A stretch of DNA of 64,000 nucleotides from positions 124,001-188,000 of the forward strand of contig CAKQPS010000003.1 in assembly GCA_934270475.1 (NCBI GenBank), read 5' to 3'. Origin of the DNA: an uncultured Alphaproteobacteria bacterium. Its GTDB lineage: Bacteria > Pseudomonadota > Alphaproteobacteria > RF32 > CAG-239. Under the pieces are notes generated by a model, which saw only the letters and a list, made by a program, of their open reading frames with translations, had not been told where the DNA came from and did not search any database. Shown here in pieces: positions 16,219 to 24,705 of this stretch. The translations under genes and the position numbers were made by a program. Position 1 is the stretch's first letter; each line of letters opens with the position of its first letter.

Positions 16219-18390
16219 TTGTTAGTCGGAATTTTACTGCCGCTGCCGTTTAATCAGCCGTTTACCTATAAAACGGGGAAACCGCTTAAACTTGGGCAGC
16301 TGGTAGAAGTTCCGTTCGGGCGCGACAAACAAATCGGCGTGGTTTATGAGCTTTCGCCGCAAAATGATGTGCCGGCAGAAAAAATTAAAAGTATAAGCAA
16401 AGTCTATGATTTTCCGCCGCTTTCGGAAAAATTGCTGAAATTTATCGCTTGGGTGGCGCGTTACAATATGGCGCCGCTGGGGTTGGTTTTCAAAATGGCG
16501 GTAAGCGTCAAAGCTGCTTTTGAGCCTTCTCCGCTAACGGTTCTATATAAACTTTCCGGCAAAACTTTGGCAGAGGCTAAGCTTAAAAATTCTGACGCGC
16601 GCTGGCATGTTATGGATTTGCTAAAGCATGCGCCTTATACAAGACAAGAAATTGCCAAAGGCGCTGGCGTGGGGCAGAGCGTGATAAAAACGCTGATAGA
16701 CAGCGGCGTGCTGGAGCCGGTATATGTGGAAAATAAACGCGAGTTTTTGGAACCGGTCGGCGATTATATTAAAGTCAATTTGACGGCGGAACAGCAGCAT
16801 GCGGCAGAATTGCTGTGCCAAAAAGTCGGCAGCGGTTTTTCGGTAACTTTGCTGGACGGTATCACTGGTTCCGGTAAAACCGAAGTCTATTTTGAAGCGG
16901 TGGCAAAAGCCTTGGAAAGCGGTAAGCAGGTGCTTATTTTGGTGCCGGAAATTTCTTTGACAACCCAATGGCTGGAGCGTTTTCAAAAAAGGTTCGGCGT
17001 GCGTCCGGCAAATTGGCATTCCGGTTTGAGCTTGAAAGAGCGCGCCGATACGTGGAAAGCTATTGTTGAAGGTCGGGTGAAAGTGATTGTAGGGGCGCGC
17101 TCGGCACTGTTTTTGCCTTATACAAATTTAGGCTTGATTGTGATTGATGAAAGCCACGACCATTCGTTTAAGCAAGAAGATGTTGTTAATTATCAGGGGC
17201 GCGATATGGCGATTGTGCGGGCAAAAATAGAGCATCTGCCACTCATTCTTTCTACAGCTACACCGGATTTGGAAACCATGGTGAATGTGGAAGAAGGCAA
17301 ATATGACTGCGTAAAGCTTAAAAGCCGCTATGCCAACGCCAGCCTTCCGGATATTAAAATTATAGACCTTAAAAAAGACAAACCGCAAAAAGGCGAGTGG
17401 GGTGTTTCTTGGCTGGCGCCGAGTTTGGTGCAGGCTTTAGCGCAGAATTTGGAACGCCGCGAGCAATCGGTTTTGTTTTTGAACCGCCGCGGCTATGCTC
17501 CGCTGATGATTTGCCGCGACTGCGGACATCGTATGCAATGCCCTAGCTGCAGCGCTTGGCTGACCGAACACAAAAAAGCGCATAAGCTTATGTGCCACCA
17601 TTGCGGATATATTGAGGAAATTCCTGAAGTTTGCCCGCATTGCGGCTCGGCAGACGGCTTAACGGCATGCGGTCCAGGGGTGGAACGTGTGGCAGAAGAG
17701 GTAAAACATCGTTTTCCGTATGCCAAAACCGAGATACTTTCCAGCGATAATGCCGGTTCGTTTACGGCGGTGTCGCAAATTATCACCCGTATGGAGCGCC
17801 GCGAGATAGATATTTTGGTGGGAACGCAGATTATCGCCAAAGGTCACCATTTTCCTGATTTGACATTGGTTGGCATTGTGGACGCCGATTTAGGACTGAT
17901 GGGCAGTGATTTGCGGGCGTCTGAGCAAACTTATCAGCTGTTGTCGCAGGTTTCGGGGCGTGCCGGCAGAGGTGAAAAGAAAGGCACCGTTTATTTGCAG
18001 ACTCTATATCCTGAAAACAATGTGTTAAAGGCTCTTTTAAATAATGACCGCGAAAGTTTTATGAATTTTGAAAAGCAGTCGCGTCAAATGCTGAAATATC
18101 CTCCCTATGGCAAACTTGCGGCTTTGATAATTTCCGGCACGGATCAAAAGCTTACCGGTTTGGTTGCTGCCGAATTTGGCAAAACCGCTCCGCACACAGA
18201 TTATGTTTCGGTTTTGGGACCGGCACCGGCGCCGTTGTTTTTGCTGCGCGACCGCTATCGTTACCGCCTGATGCTGAAAACCGATAAAAATATCAATATC
18301 CAGCAAGTGCTGGCAAAGTGGTTGCAAATGGTCAAAGTTCCTTCGACTGTCAAAGTAGAAGTTGATATTGATCCATATTCTTTTATGTAA
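16219..18390 (+). CDS. priA: Primosomal replication restart helicase PriA
   Basis: 3'-5' helicase that reloads the replisome at repaired forks. 723 residues. N-terminal DNA-binding domain (1-190); helicase core with Walker A DGITGSGKTE (about 213-222), DEAH-type box IDESHDHSFKQED (about 308-320) and VSGRAGRG; and four cysteine pairs binding two zinc ions between about 431 and 476 (CRDCGHRMQCPSC, CHHCG, CPHCG). Start is TTG 16219, set by the AAAGGAG site ending 8 bases before it; no ATG lies nearby. Last gene of the mutS cluster. Confidence 0.97.
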   Translation: MLVGILLPLPFNQPFTYKTGKPLKLGQLVEVPFGRDKQIGVVYELSPQNDVPAEKIKSISKVYDFPPLSEKLLKFIAWVARYNMAPLGLVFKMAVSVKAAFEPSPLTVLYKLSGKTLAEAKLKNSDARWHVMDLLKHAPYTRQEIAKGAGVGQSVIKTLIDSGVLEPVYVENKREFLEPVGDYIKVNLTAEQQHAAELLCQKVGSGFSVTLLDGITGSGKTEVYFEAVAKALESGKQVLILVPEISLTTQWLERFQKRFGVRPANWHSGLSLKERADTWKAIVEGRVKVIVGARSALFLPYTNLGLIVIDESHDHSFKQEDVVNYQGRDMAIVRAKIEHLPLILSTATPDLETMVNVEEGKYDCVKLKSRYANASLPDIKIIDLKKDKPQKGEWGVSWLAPSLVQALAQNLERREQSVLFLNRRGYAPLMICRDCGHRMQCPSCSAWLTEHKKAHKLMCHHCGYIEEIPEVCPHCGSADGLTACGPGVERVAEEVKHRFPYAKTEILSSDNAGSFTAVSQIITRMERREIDILVGTQIIAKGHHFPDLTLVGIVDADLGLMGSDLRASEQTYQLLSQVSGRAGRGEKKGTVYLQTLYPENNVLKALLNNDRESFMNFEKQSRQMLKYPPYGKLAALIISGTDQKLTGLVAAEFGKTAPHTDYVSVLGPAPAPLFLLRDRYRYRLMLKTDKNINIQQVLAKWLQMVKVPSTVKVEVDIDPYSFM

Positions 18391-18408
18391 GCTGTCTAAA
18401 TCAGTTTG

Positions 18409-18624
18409 TTAACGCAAATATAAAAAACAAACTAAAAGGCTGAGCAAAAACAACAGGTGCAAAGCGCCGGTGCCCACTATAATATTTTGATTTCCTACAA
18501 CATTTATACCAAGGTTAAACGGAGTAGGCAGGGCGGCAAGTTGCGGTTTTGGTGCAGAATTATCATTTATCGGAGTATTTCTCATTAGAATATCCCGAAT
18601 TTGCGCATCAATATCGTTGTCCAT
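18409..18624 (-). CDS. Small membrane-anchored protein, 71 aa
   Basis: Unrecognised. N-terminal 50 residues are polar (MDNDIDAQIRDILMRN), then one hydrophobic helix at the very C-terminus (LHLLFLLSLLVCFLYL), a tail-anchor layout. A TTAGGA site lies about 10 bases before the ATG. It follows the repressor gene with a 26-base gap on the same strand, so the two are probably cotranscribed from the lysogenic promoter; superinfection exclusion would be a plausible role, but only by position. Confidence 0.55.
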   Translation of the reverse strand: MDNDIDAQIRDILMRNTPINDNSAPKPQLAALPTPFNLGINVVGNQNIIVGTGALHLLFLLSLLVCFLYLR

Positions 18625-18650
18625 TATGGCATAGTCCTAAAAAAGTTTAA

Positions 18651-19094
18651 TTAGTTTACTTTACGGAATTCGTCGTAAATATCCATATAGTCTTTAATTT
18701 TAGCGTTGGCGTCATCTAAAGATTCGTTGCAGATTTTAGAATAAAGCAGGCGAATCAGCTCGGCTTTGTCATGCGGAGTCATTTTAGCTTCGCGTTTTTC
18801 CAGCCAAGATTCAACATTTTCTATTACCAAACACAATACATCTTGATTAACGGTAGGAGCGAATCCCGAAGACACCTTTAGCGGCAGGTCGGTCAATTCC
18901 TGTTCGTCCACTTTTAGCAGGCGGGCTAATTTCTGACGTTCTACTTCACCCAAACGGCGTGGAGAACCATTTTTGATAAATTGCTGAATGTACGCAATAT
19001 TTTTGCCCAAACTTAAAGAAACTTTGGCGAAATTCAAGCCGCGTTCGTTAATCAAGCGGGCTATTTTTCTTCTTATTTCTTCTGTATCATCCAT
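18651..19094 (-). CDS. Putative prophage repressor (HTH), 147 aa
   Basis: DNA-binding domain in residues 6-70: IRRKIARLINERGLNFAKVS, then LGKNIAYIQQFIKNGSPRRL, then a RQKLARLLKVDEQELTDLP helix that matches the Cro/C1 fold. The remainder is helical (MTPHDKAELIRLLYSKIC) without a LexA-type protease domain, so induction would not be by RecA self-cleavage. Divergent to the first plus-strand phage gene across a 124-base AT-rich region with three 12-base direct repeats, the expected layout of a repressor and its operators. Confidence 0.75.
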   Translation of the reverse strand: MDDTEEIRRKIARLINERGLNFAKVSLSLGKNIAYIQQFIKNGSPRRLGEVERQKLARLLKVDEQELTDLPLKVSSGFAPTVNQDVLCLVIENVESWLEKREAKMTPHDKAELIRLLYSKICNESLDDANAKIKDYMDIYDEFRKVN

Positions 19095-19134
19095 TTTTAT
19101 TACCTCTAAAGTTATTCTTTATAGAATTATATAA

Positions 19135-19196
19135 TATATATCTTAGAAAGTAAAACGATATTTTTCTTATTGACTTTATAATATTTATCTTATATT
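19135..19196. promoter_or_regulatory. Candidate repressor operators and divergent promoter
   Basis: Three similar 12-mers, TATATATCTTAG (19135), TATTTTTCTTAT (19159) and TATTTATCTTAT (19182), step at 24 and 23 bases. A plus-strand promoter (TTGACT 19170-19175, TATATT or TATTTT near 19191-19198) is embedded between copies two and three. Confidence 0.5.
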
Positions 19197-19218
19197 TTTA
19201 AGAAAAATGGAGGACAAA

Positions 19219-19713
19219 ATGGTCGATGAAGAATATATATCAAAAGAAGAAGCTTTGAAAAAAGGCTACAGACGGCGCCGCGGTAAAGGATTATATAAAC
19301 CGTCTGTATTGGAAAAATACTATGAAAACGGGGTATTAGAGCTAAAAGGAAGCCCGTTCAGTGCGTTTGACCGCAAACAAGCCGGCGAACAGCTGGTAAA
19401 AGATTTTTATTTAGGAAATTATAATAATTTGCAGACGGCACCGCTAATAAGAATCGGATCAGGTTTTGGTAAAAGAGAATATGCCTTAGTCTATCAAGAG
19501 CGCTATATAAAAGCAATGCAGAGCATTCCAGAAGAGTTTTGGCACGTTGTCAGATATGTTTGTATTGAAGATAAAGAAATAAAAGCAGATAAGAATATTA
19601 TGCCGCACAGTCTTTTAAGCAAACAAGTGGTGTATCATCTAAAATCCTTGCTGGTACTGGGTTTGGAAAGATTAGTAAAATATTATTTTCAAAAAAATGA
19701 AAAAAGTTCTTGA
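19219..19713 (+). CDS. DUF6456-like phage regulator candidate, 164 aa
   Basis: Start set at ATG 19219 because GGAGG ends 5 bases before it; the in-frame ATG at 19207 lies over that site. The first 45 residues are basic (KKGYRRRRGKGLYKPS). The C-terminal half, from AGEQLVKDF to HLKSLLVLGLERLVKYYF, follows the helical layout I associate with the alphaproteobacterial DUF6456 family, an assignment from memory. First gene of the plus-strand block, just before the operator-bearing promoter at 19710, whose -35 box overlaps its stop codon. A role in control of the late operon is likely by position only. Confidence 0.5.
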   Translation: MVDEEYISKEEALKKGYRRRRGKGLYKPSVLEKYYENGVLELKGSPFSAFDRKQAGEQLVKDFYLGNYNNLQTAPLIRIGSGFGKREYALVYQERYIKAMQSIPEEFWHVVRYVCIEDKEIKADKNIMPHSLLSKQVVYHLKSLLVLGLERLVKYYFQKNEKSS

Positions 19714-19738
19714 CATCAGGTGACCTGTGTGCTAATAA
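19710..19738 (+). promoter_or_regulatory. Late-operon promoter with palindromic operator in the spacer
   Basis: TTGACA 19710-19715, spacer exactly 17, TAATAA 19733-19738. The spacer contains the perfect palindrome CAGGTGACCTG (19717-19727), where a bound protein would block RNA polymerase. Confidence 0.7.
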
Positions 19739-19784
19739 AATTACTATGATGTAAAATTGTATTTAGAAAAAACTTACATTTTAG

Positions 19785-19823
19785 GGGATTAAGCTCAATA
19801 TTCAGCTTAGTCTCTATTTTTTT
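19785..19823 (+). terminator. Attenuator before the GroES-like gene
   Basis: GGGATTAAGCT / AGCTTAGTCTC, 11 pairs with two G-T pairs and an 8-base loop, then TATTTTTTT. It lies between the promoter at 19710 and the first late gene, so full expression would need read-through or antitermination. The gene's AGGAG site follows the T-run. Confidence 0.65.
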
Positions 19824-19838
19824 AGGAGAAATATAAAA

Positions 19839-20084
19839 ATGTTAAAAGCAATAGCAGACAGGCTTATTGTTAAGCCTGATAAAACTTTGCCGTCCGCTTT
19901 GATTGGCGTGGAAAATGAAAACAAGTTCACTAATCAGGGGGTGGTGCAAAGCATTGGCGGTAATGTAACTTTGGCAGCTGTCGGCGAACATATAATTTAT
20001 CATCGCTTTGACGAACTGCCTTTGCCGCAGGACGATTTAATCGTTATCAGAGAAAACAGCCTTTTGGGCAAAATTTCGAAATGA
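19839..20084 (+). CDS. Phage-encoded GroES-like co-chaperonin, 81 aa
   Basis: The sequence follows the GroES fold at reduced size (81 against about 95 residues): LKAIADRLIVKPD at the N-terminus matches the IRPLHDRVIVK strand, QGVVQSIGG matches the GEVLAVG strand, VGEHIIYHRFDE the VGDIVIFNDGYG strand, and LIVIRENSLLGKI the EVLIMSESDILAI strand. The mobile loop would be residues 16-31 and includes the hydrophobic ALIG. Phages such as T4 (gp31) encode GroES substitutes to fold capsid protein in the host GroEL. First gene behind the late promoter and just before the portal gene, so a role in head assembly fits. No groEL lies in the window. Confidence 0.8.
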   Translation: MLKAIADRLIVKPDKTLPSALIGVENENKFTNQGVVQSIGGNVTLAAVGEHIIYHRFDELPLPQDDLIVIRENSLLGKISK

Positions 20085-20117
20085 TTTAATATTTAATTAT
20101 AATATTTTTTAACTTTG

Positions 20118-20147
20118 CAGACCGTGTAGCTTTACCGGTCTGTTTTT
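20118..20147 (+). terminator. Terminator between the GroES-like and portal genes
   Basis: CAGACCG / CGGTCTG, 7 pairs with an 11-base loop, then TTTTT. It should lower expression of the portal gene relative to the co-chaperonin. Confidence 0.65.
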
Positions 20148-20161
20148 GTTTGGAGAAAACT

Positions 20162-21901
20162 ATGGAAAAACAAAATAACAGTGAATTATACAGGGAGTGG
20201 CTTGCTAAAATCCGTTCCTCTGAAAAAAACTATGAAGATTATTATGCGCTGGTTGAGGAAATTCGTAAATATTACCGCAATGAGCGAAAACGCAATAAGC
20301 AAAGCATTTTTTGGTCATCGGTAGAAACTTTGAAACCGTTTTTATATTTCAAACAGCCGCAACCTTTTATTATCCGCAGCAACAAAAAATCTGACGCGGT
20401 CGAAAACACTGCCTGCCGGATTTTGGAAAAAGCTTTGGAATGGGATATGAAACAATTTGACTTTGACAGCGTTGTCAAATACGCCCGCAACGATTTTTTA
20501 CTTTCGGGTATGGGAATTTTGTGGGAGCAATATCATTCCAGTTTCAAATATATCGGCAATGTCACCTTAAAAGACAAAGAGCAGGTAACCACTCAATATG
20601 TTAACCCCATGTCGTTTTTAGCCGATGTTGATAAGGTGAATGTGTGGGAAGATGTAGAATGGATTGCCCGTAAAACTTTTATGAACGTCAGCGAAATTTA
20701 CAGTAATTTCGGCGAAGAGCTGGCAGATTATTTTTGGCAGCATAATTTTACCGATAAAAGTATTTCCGTCTATGAAATTTGGGATAAGAAAACCCGTAAA
20801 ATTTATTATCTCAGTCCGGAATTGCCGGATACTTTTTTACAGATTAACGAAGATACTTTGCATTTGAGCGGATTTTTCCCGTGTCCTAAGCCGATTATGG
20901 CAACTCTGACCAATGACGGAATTGTTCCGGTGCCAGATTATGTAGAAATCAAAAGCCTGCTTGACGAGCTGGACGGAGTTAACAGCCGTATGCGGCTGAC
21001 TATGCAGGCGCTGAAAGTTTCCGGCTGCTATGATAATTCTTTTCCTGAATTGGCAAACATTTTGGACAAGGATATAACACTGATAGCCTTAAATGATTTT
21101 GACAAGCTTAAAGATGCCGGAGGTATCCGCGGAATTATCGACTTTGCGCCGATTGAACAATATATCAGCACCTTGCAGGTTTTGGCGGAGCGTCGCAAAA
21201 TTCTGATTGATTCCATATATGAAGTAACTGGTGTCAGTGACATTATGCGCGGCGCCTCAAATTCACAGGATACGGCAACGGCAGTGCTCAAAAAAACAAA
21301 CTTCGGCACTTTGCGCAATCAAGACCGCCAAAATGATATGCAGCGTTTTTTGAAAGATTTGCTGCGTATTAAAGCCGAGATTATCTGTGAACAATTTTCA
21401 CCGGACAGACTGGCGGCTTTTGTTGCCGATGATATGGCGCAAAAGCCTGATGTGGTGGCGCAGGCTGTGAATTTGCTGAAAACTCAAAAACTCCGCGGTA
21501 TGGTTATTGAGCTGGAAACCGACGGCAGTTTTGACATTGTTAAGCAGGAAGAAAACGTTTTGCAGGTGTTGTCGCATATTCATGAAATGATAAGTCAGGC
21601 GTTTGGTGTTGTGTCGCAGCAGCCGGCGCTTTTGCCGTTATATCGTCAAATGATTGAAGCAGCGGCGGCAACTCTTTCTAACGCCCGACAGTTTGAAAAT
21701 GTGCTGGAGCAGGTTTTTGATAAAATCAGCGCCGAATTGAATGCTCCCGACCCGCAGATGCAGCCGGCAGAAGACAAAATGGTGGCGCTGCAAACGCAAA
21801 AAATGCAGCAGGATTTTGCAATTAAACAAGAACAGAATCAAATCAAACGCGAAGAGCTGGATTTGAAAAAAATTACGGAATTAAACAAAATTTCTAAATA
21901 A
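20162..21901 (+). CDS. Phage portal protein (podovirus type), 579 aa
   Basis: Forms the dodecameric ring at the head vertex through which DNA is packaged and ejected. ATG 20162 follows TTGGAGAAAACT. Portal features: N-terminal helices (residues 1-60), the segment YVNPMSFLADVDKVNVWEDV, a long central region with the helical VSDIMRGASNSQDTATAVLK motif typical of podovirus portals, and a charged coiled-coil tail (residues 530-579; LQTQKMQQDFAIKQEQNQIK) that could form the barrel. Assigned by these motifs and by its place in the morphogenesis block; the terminase lies 3.4 kb downstream, not next to it as is usual. Confidence 0.8.
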   Translation: MEKQNNSELYREWLAKIRSSEKNYEDYYALVEEIRKYYRNERKRNKQSIFWSSVETLKPFLYFKQPQPFIIRSNKKSDAVENTACRILEKALEWDMKQFDFDSVVKYARNDFLLSGMGILWEQYHSSFKYIGNVTLKDKEQVTTQYVNPMSFLADVDKVNVWEDVEWIARKTFMNVSEIYSNFGEELADYFWQHNFTDKSISVYEIWDKKTRKIYYLSPELPDTFLQINEDTLHLSGFFPCPKPIMATLTNDGIVPVPDYVEIKSLLDELDGVNSRMRLTMQALKVSGCYDNSFPELANILDKDITLIALNDFDKLKDAGGIRGIIDFAPIEQYISTLQVLAERRKILIDSIYEVTGVSDIMRGASNSQDTATAVLKKTNFGTLRNQDRQNDMQRFLKDLLRIKAEIICEQFSPDRLAAFVADDMAQKPDVVAQAVNLLKTQKLRGMVIELETDGSFDIVKQEENVLQVLSHIHEMISQAFGVVSQQPALLPLYRQMIEAAAATLSNARQFENVLEQVFDKISAELNAPDPQMQPAEDKMVALQTQKMQQDFAIKQEQNQIKREELDLKKITELNKISK

Positions 21902-21913
21902 AGGAGAATAGAA

Positions 21914-22681
21914 ATGCCATATGACAGCAACGGATTGTTTACTAGAATGCACAGCTGGGAAGATGACCGAAAAAATGAAATAGATATTGTGTCCGACCGA
22001 CACGATGAAGAAGACGATAATTTTGCCGACGGTTTGAGCGAGTGTTTACTGAAAGACGGTCGGGCGCCGATGAAAGGCGAACTGAAAATGGGCGGCTTTC
22101 AAATTAAAAATTTGGCAAAAGGCACTGCAGAAAAAGACGCGGTAAATAAAGAGCAGCTGGAAGAAACGGTAAAATTGCTTAAAGAGGCAATGAACATGTT
22201 TTTCGGCGTGGGCGACATTAAGGCGTCGTTGCAAACTGCCAATTATGACAATTGGTTTTTATGCAACGGGCAGGAAGTCAGCCGTACGGCTTATCCCGAA
22301 TTATTTGCTTTAATCGGCACAAGTTTCGGCGCCGGAGACGGTTCAACTACCTTTAATCTGCCGGATTACCGTGGTAAGTTTCTGCGCGGTTTGGGCGGCG
22401 ATTCGGCGCAGGATATGCAGACAACGCAAAAAGAAGGTCTGCCGAACATTACCGGTCAATCGCAGGCGCAGGACGGTTATTTATATGGAGCTCCTCCCAC
22501 CACAGGCGCTATCCGCATGGTAAATCCGCGCACCGGCAACACTCGTTCCGGCGACGGCGGCGGAGCCTATTATTTTACATTTGATGCCAGTTTGTCAAAT
22601 TCAATTTACGGTTCAAGCAGCCATGTAACGCCGATAAATCAGGCGGTTAATTATTTTATTAAAGTAAAAAAGGAGGAATAA
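21914..22681 (+). CDS. Tail-collar-domain protein, 255 aa
   Basis: Structural tail or fibre protein. Residues about 95-160 match the phage Tail_Collar domain: VGDIKASLQTANYDNWFLCN, then GQEVSRTAYPELFALIG, then GSTTFNLPDYRGKFLRG. The C-terminus is glycine-rich and ends in NQAVNYFIKVKKEE, the usual NYIIKI-type close of such tips. The N-terminal 90 residues are acidic and would attach to the virion. ATG follows AAGGAGAATAGAA. Followed at 3 bases by the next tail gene. Confidence 0.9.
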   Translation: MPYDSNGLFTRMHSWEDDRKNEIDIVSDRHDEEDDNFADGLSECLLKDGRAPMKGELKMGGFQIKNLAKGTAEKDAVNKEQLEETVKLLKEAMNMFFGVGDIKASLQTANYDNWFLCNGQEVSRTAYPELFALIGTSFGAGDGSTTFNLPDYRGKFLRGLGGDSAQDMQTTQKEGLPNITGQSQAQDGYLYGAPPTTGAIRMVNPRTGNTRSGDGGGAYYFTFDASLSNSIYGSSSHVTPINQAVNYFIKVKKEE

Positions 22682-22684
22682 GCG

Positions 22685-23044
22685 ATGACAGGAAGAATTT
22701 TGCCTAATGCGGATATTATAGAAGTGCGTCAAGGCGACAGTTTTAATATAAAATTACGGTTTAAGGCAAAAAACAAGGCGCTTGATGTGTCTAAGCTGAA
22801 AGTGCTTATGCAGGTGCGTAAAACCGAAAACGATTCTCTGGTTTTTGAAAAAGAGGCAGAACCCGTGGAAGCCGCGCAGGGAATATATTTGCTGCGTTTG
22901 ACGCCGGTCGAAACATCGGCTCCGGTCGGCAGCTATAAAACAGATATTCAGGTAACGTTTGCCAACGGCGAGATAAATACGATTTTTCCGCAGAGCGTGG
23001 CAAAAGTCGGGGTGTTTCGTTTAACTCCGCAAGTAACCAAGTGA
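22685..23044 (+). CDS. Phage baseplate/fibre-associated protein, 119 aa
   Basis: A small all-beta protein without membrane segment; IIEVRQGDSFNIKLRFKAKN followed by an Ig-like pattern (LRLTPVETSAPVGSYKTDIQ) resembles the N-terminal attachment domain of BppU-type receptor-binding proteins. Lies between the collar-domain and long fibre genes with 3- and 7-base gaps, which supports a role in fibre assembly. The family match is from memory and moderate. Confidence 0.55.
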   Translation: MTGRILPNADIIEVRQGDSFNIKLRFKAKNKALDVSKLKVLMQVRKTENDSLVFEKEAEPVEAAQGIYLLRLTPVETSAPVGSYKTDIQVTFANGEINTIFPQSVAKVGVFRLTPQVTK

Positions 23045-23051
23045 GGCGCTT

Positions 23052-24053
23052 ATGCAAGAAAATATGATAGCGGTTAATATTGCCGACACGCAGGCGATAG
23101 ATGTGTATTGGCAAGATGAAGTTGTTTTTGATTTAGATGTTCATCTGATGTGGGTAAGATCCGGACAGCAGGAAATCAGCAAATATGTGTCTGAAGTCTC
23201 ACTGCCGAAAATAGAGGATTTTGCTAATCAAAAAATGCAAGATTATAGAGCCGAAGCCGAAAAAGCGGCGGTTTCTGCCAAAGAGGCAATGACTGAAGCG
23301 CAAAAACAGGCTGAAAATGCGGCAATAAATTGTGAACTGGCAGCAGGCAGCGCGGCGCAGGCGGCGGAGAGTGTAAATCAGGTGGCAGACAAAACCAAGC
23401 AGTCGCTGCAGGAAATTGCCGACTATGCCGATACGCTAAAAACAAAAATAGATGCATCGGCTGAAACTGCAAAAACATCAATTCAAAATGCGGCTGATGA
23501 ATATGTAGGCGCCGCTAAAGAAAACTTGAATGATTATGTTGAGCAAACGCTTGAGCCTGAAATGCAGGTTTATATCGGCAAAGCTCAGAACCAAGCGGAC
23601 ACAGCGGCGGCAAGTGCGGCGGCAGCGGCGGAAAGCGCAGCAAAAGTTGCGGATAGTTTGAAGGATAAAGCTGATATTGATGCCGGCAATTTTTCGGTAG
23701 CCGGAAAAAACACAATAACAACTTTGGGAACGCCTGATTACAATTCAGGAATAACTTTGACTTTCAGCAAAGTTTTTACCAATGCTGGCGAAAGCAAAAC
23801 TATGGCAAAGTCCGGTTTATTTTGCTTTGAGTTTTTAGCTAATAATGTGATTTCCACCATCTGTTTTTATGTCAATAACCGTTTTGTCGGGAAAATCGGA
23901 AATTCACAGACTTCATTAGCTTTTTGGGACGAAATAAATTTTCCGGTTACAAAAGGCGATGTTGTGAAAGTTACGGCAGAAACCGTTGGCGGTTTTACCG
24001 CAGCCGCTGTTGAGTCGTATCTTTTTCCGTATAAAGGGAGTATGTATGAATGA
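23052..24053 (+). CDS. Tail fibre protein with coiled-coil stalk, 333 aa
   Basis: N-terminal attachment domain (residues 1-55, all beta), then a long Ala-rich coiled coil (about 56-200; AEKAAVSAKEAMTEAQKQAE), which would trimerise, then a C-terminal beta domain of about 115 residues (from KADIDAGNFSVAGKN on) that could bind the receptor. This is the normal plan of a phage fibre. Overlaps the next gene by 4 bases (ATGA). The stalk shows high use of GCG/GCA codons that follow from the alanine content. Confidence 0.8.
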   Translation: MQENMIAVNIADTQAIDVYWQDEVVFDLDVHLMWVRSGQQEISKYVSEVSLPKIEDFANQKMQDYRAEAEKAAVSAKEAMTEAQKQAENAAINCELAAGSAAQAAESVNQVADKTKQSLQEIADYADTLKTKIDASAETAKTSIQNAADEYVGAAKENLNDYVEQTLEPEMQVYIGKAQNQADTAAASAAAAAESAAKVADSLKDKADIDAGNFSVAGKNTITTLGTPDYNSGITLTFSKVFTNAGESKTMAKSGLFCFEFLANNVISTICFYVNNRFVGKIGNSQTSLAFWDEINFPVTKGDVVKVTAETVGGFTAAAVESYLFPYKGSMYE

Positions 24054-24415
24054 TTAAATATGCACAAATTATAAATGAACAAACCAAGCAATGCGAGGTC
24101 GGAATGGGCACAAATGCCGAGTTTTACCACTCTGTTGGTATGACAGAAATGGAAGTTGAGCAAGCCTATGACGGCGCTTGGTATGTTAAAGGCTATGCGC
24201 CGGAAAAGCCGGCGGAAATTATGCAGCAGGAAATTCGTCTAGTGCGCAACGGATATTTGCAGGAAACCGACAAATATATGATTGTCGACTATCCGCTGAC
24301 CGAGGAAGAAAGGCAAAAAGTCAAAGCCTATCGGGAATATCTGCGGGACTATACCTTAATCGAAAATTGGTGGCAAAACAAGCCGCAAGGCTTTGCCGAT
24401 TGGAGCAAAGAATGA
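24050..24415 (+). CDS. Tail-fibre-associated small protein, 121 aa
   Basis: Starts within the stop of the fibre gene. The protein ends with a region YPLTEEERQKVKAYREYLRD similar to the C-terminal helix of phage tail fibre assembly or XkdW-type proteins. No signal or membrane segment. A chaperone for the fibre upstream is the likely role by position. Confidence 0.55.
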   Translation: MIKYAQIINEQTKQCEVGMGTNAEFYHSVGMTEMEVEQAYDGAWYVKGYAPEKPAEIMQQEIRLVRNGYLQETDKYMIVDYPLTEEERQKVKAYREYLRDYTLIENWWQNKPQGFADWSKE

Positions 24416-24705
24416 TTGATGATTTAAAGACAATCGTACTGTTTGTGCTGATGGCGATTGCGTCAGCCTATATTCATTATAAAGGCTTTTTTCAAGCCAC
24501 CATAGACGCTGTGCTGGCGTTTTGCATGGGATATATAATGTATTTGCTTTTAGATTATGCCGCACTTTCTGGAGCAACGAGAAGCGGCATTTCTTGTGTG
24601 GTAATTTTATTCAGCCGCGCTCTTTATGAGTGGGGCAACGAATTTATCAAAACTAAGTTATCGGCTTTGATAGCCGGAAAGGCAGAAAAAAATGACAGAG
24701 AATGA
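24412..24705 (+). CDS. Putative holin, 97 aa
   Basis: ATG 24412 overlaps the stop of the upstream gene (ATGA). Three hydrophobic helices (about residues 6-24, 28-49, 55-72) are followed by a charged tail ending in KAEKNDRE, the plan of a class I holin. It overlaps the endolysin gene by 14 bases, the classical lysis-cassette arrangement: the holin would open the inner membrane to release the endolysin. Confidence 0.75.
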   Translation: MIDDLKTIVLFVLMAIASAYIHYKGFFQATIDAVLAFCMGYIMYLLLDYAALSGATRSGISCVVILFSRALYEWGNEFIKTKLSALIAGKAEKNDRE

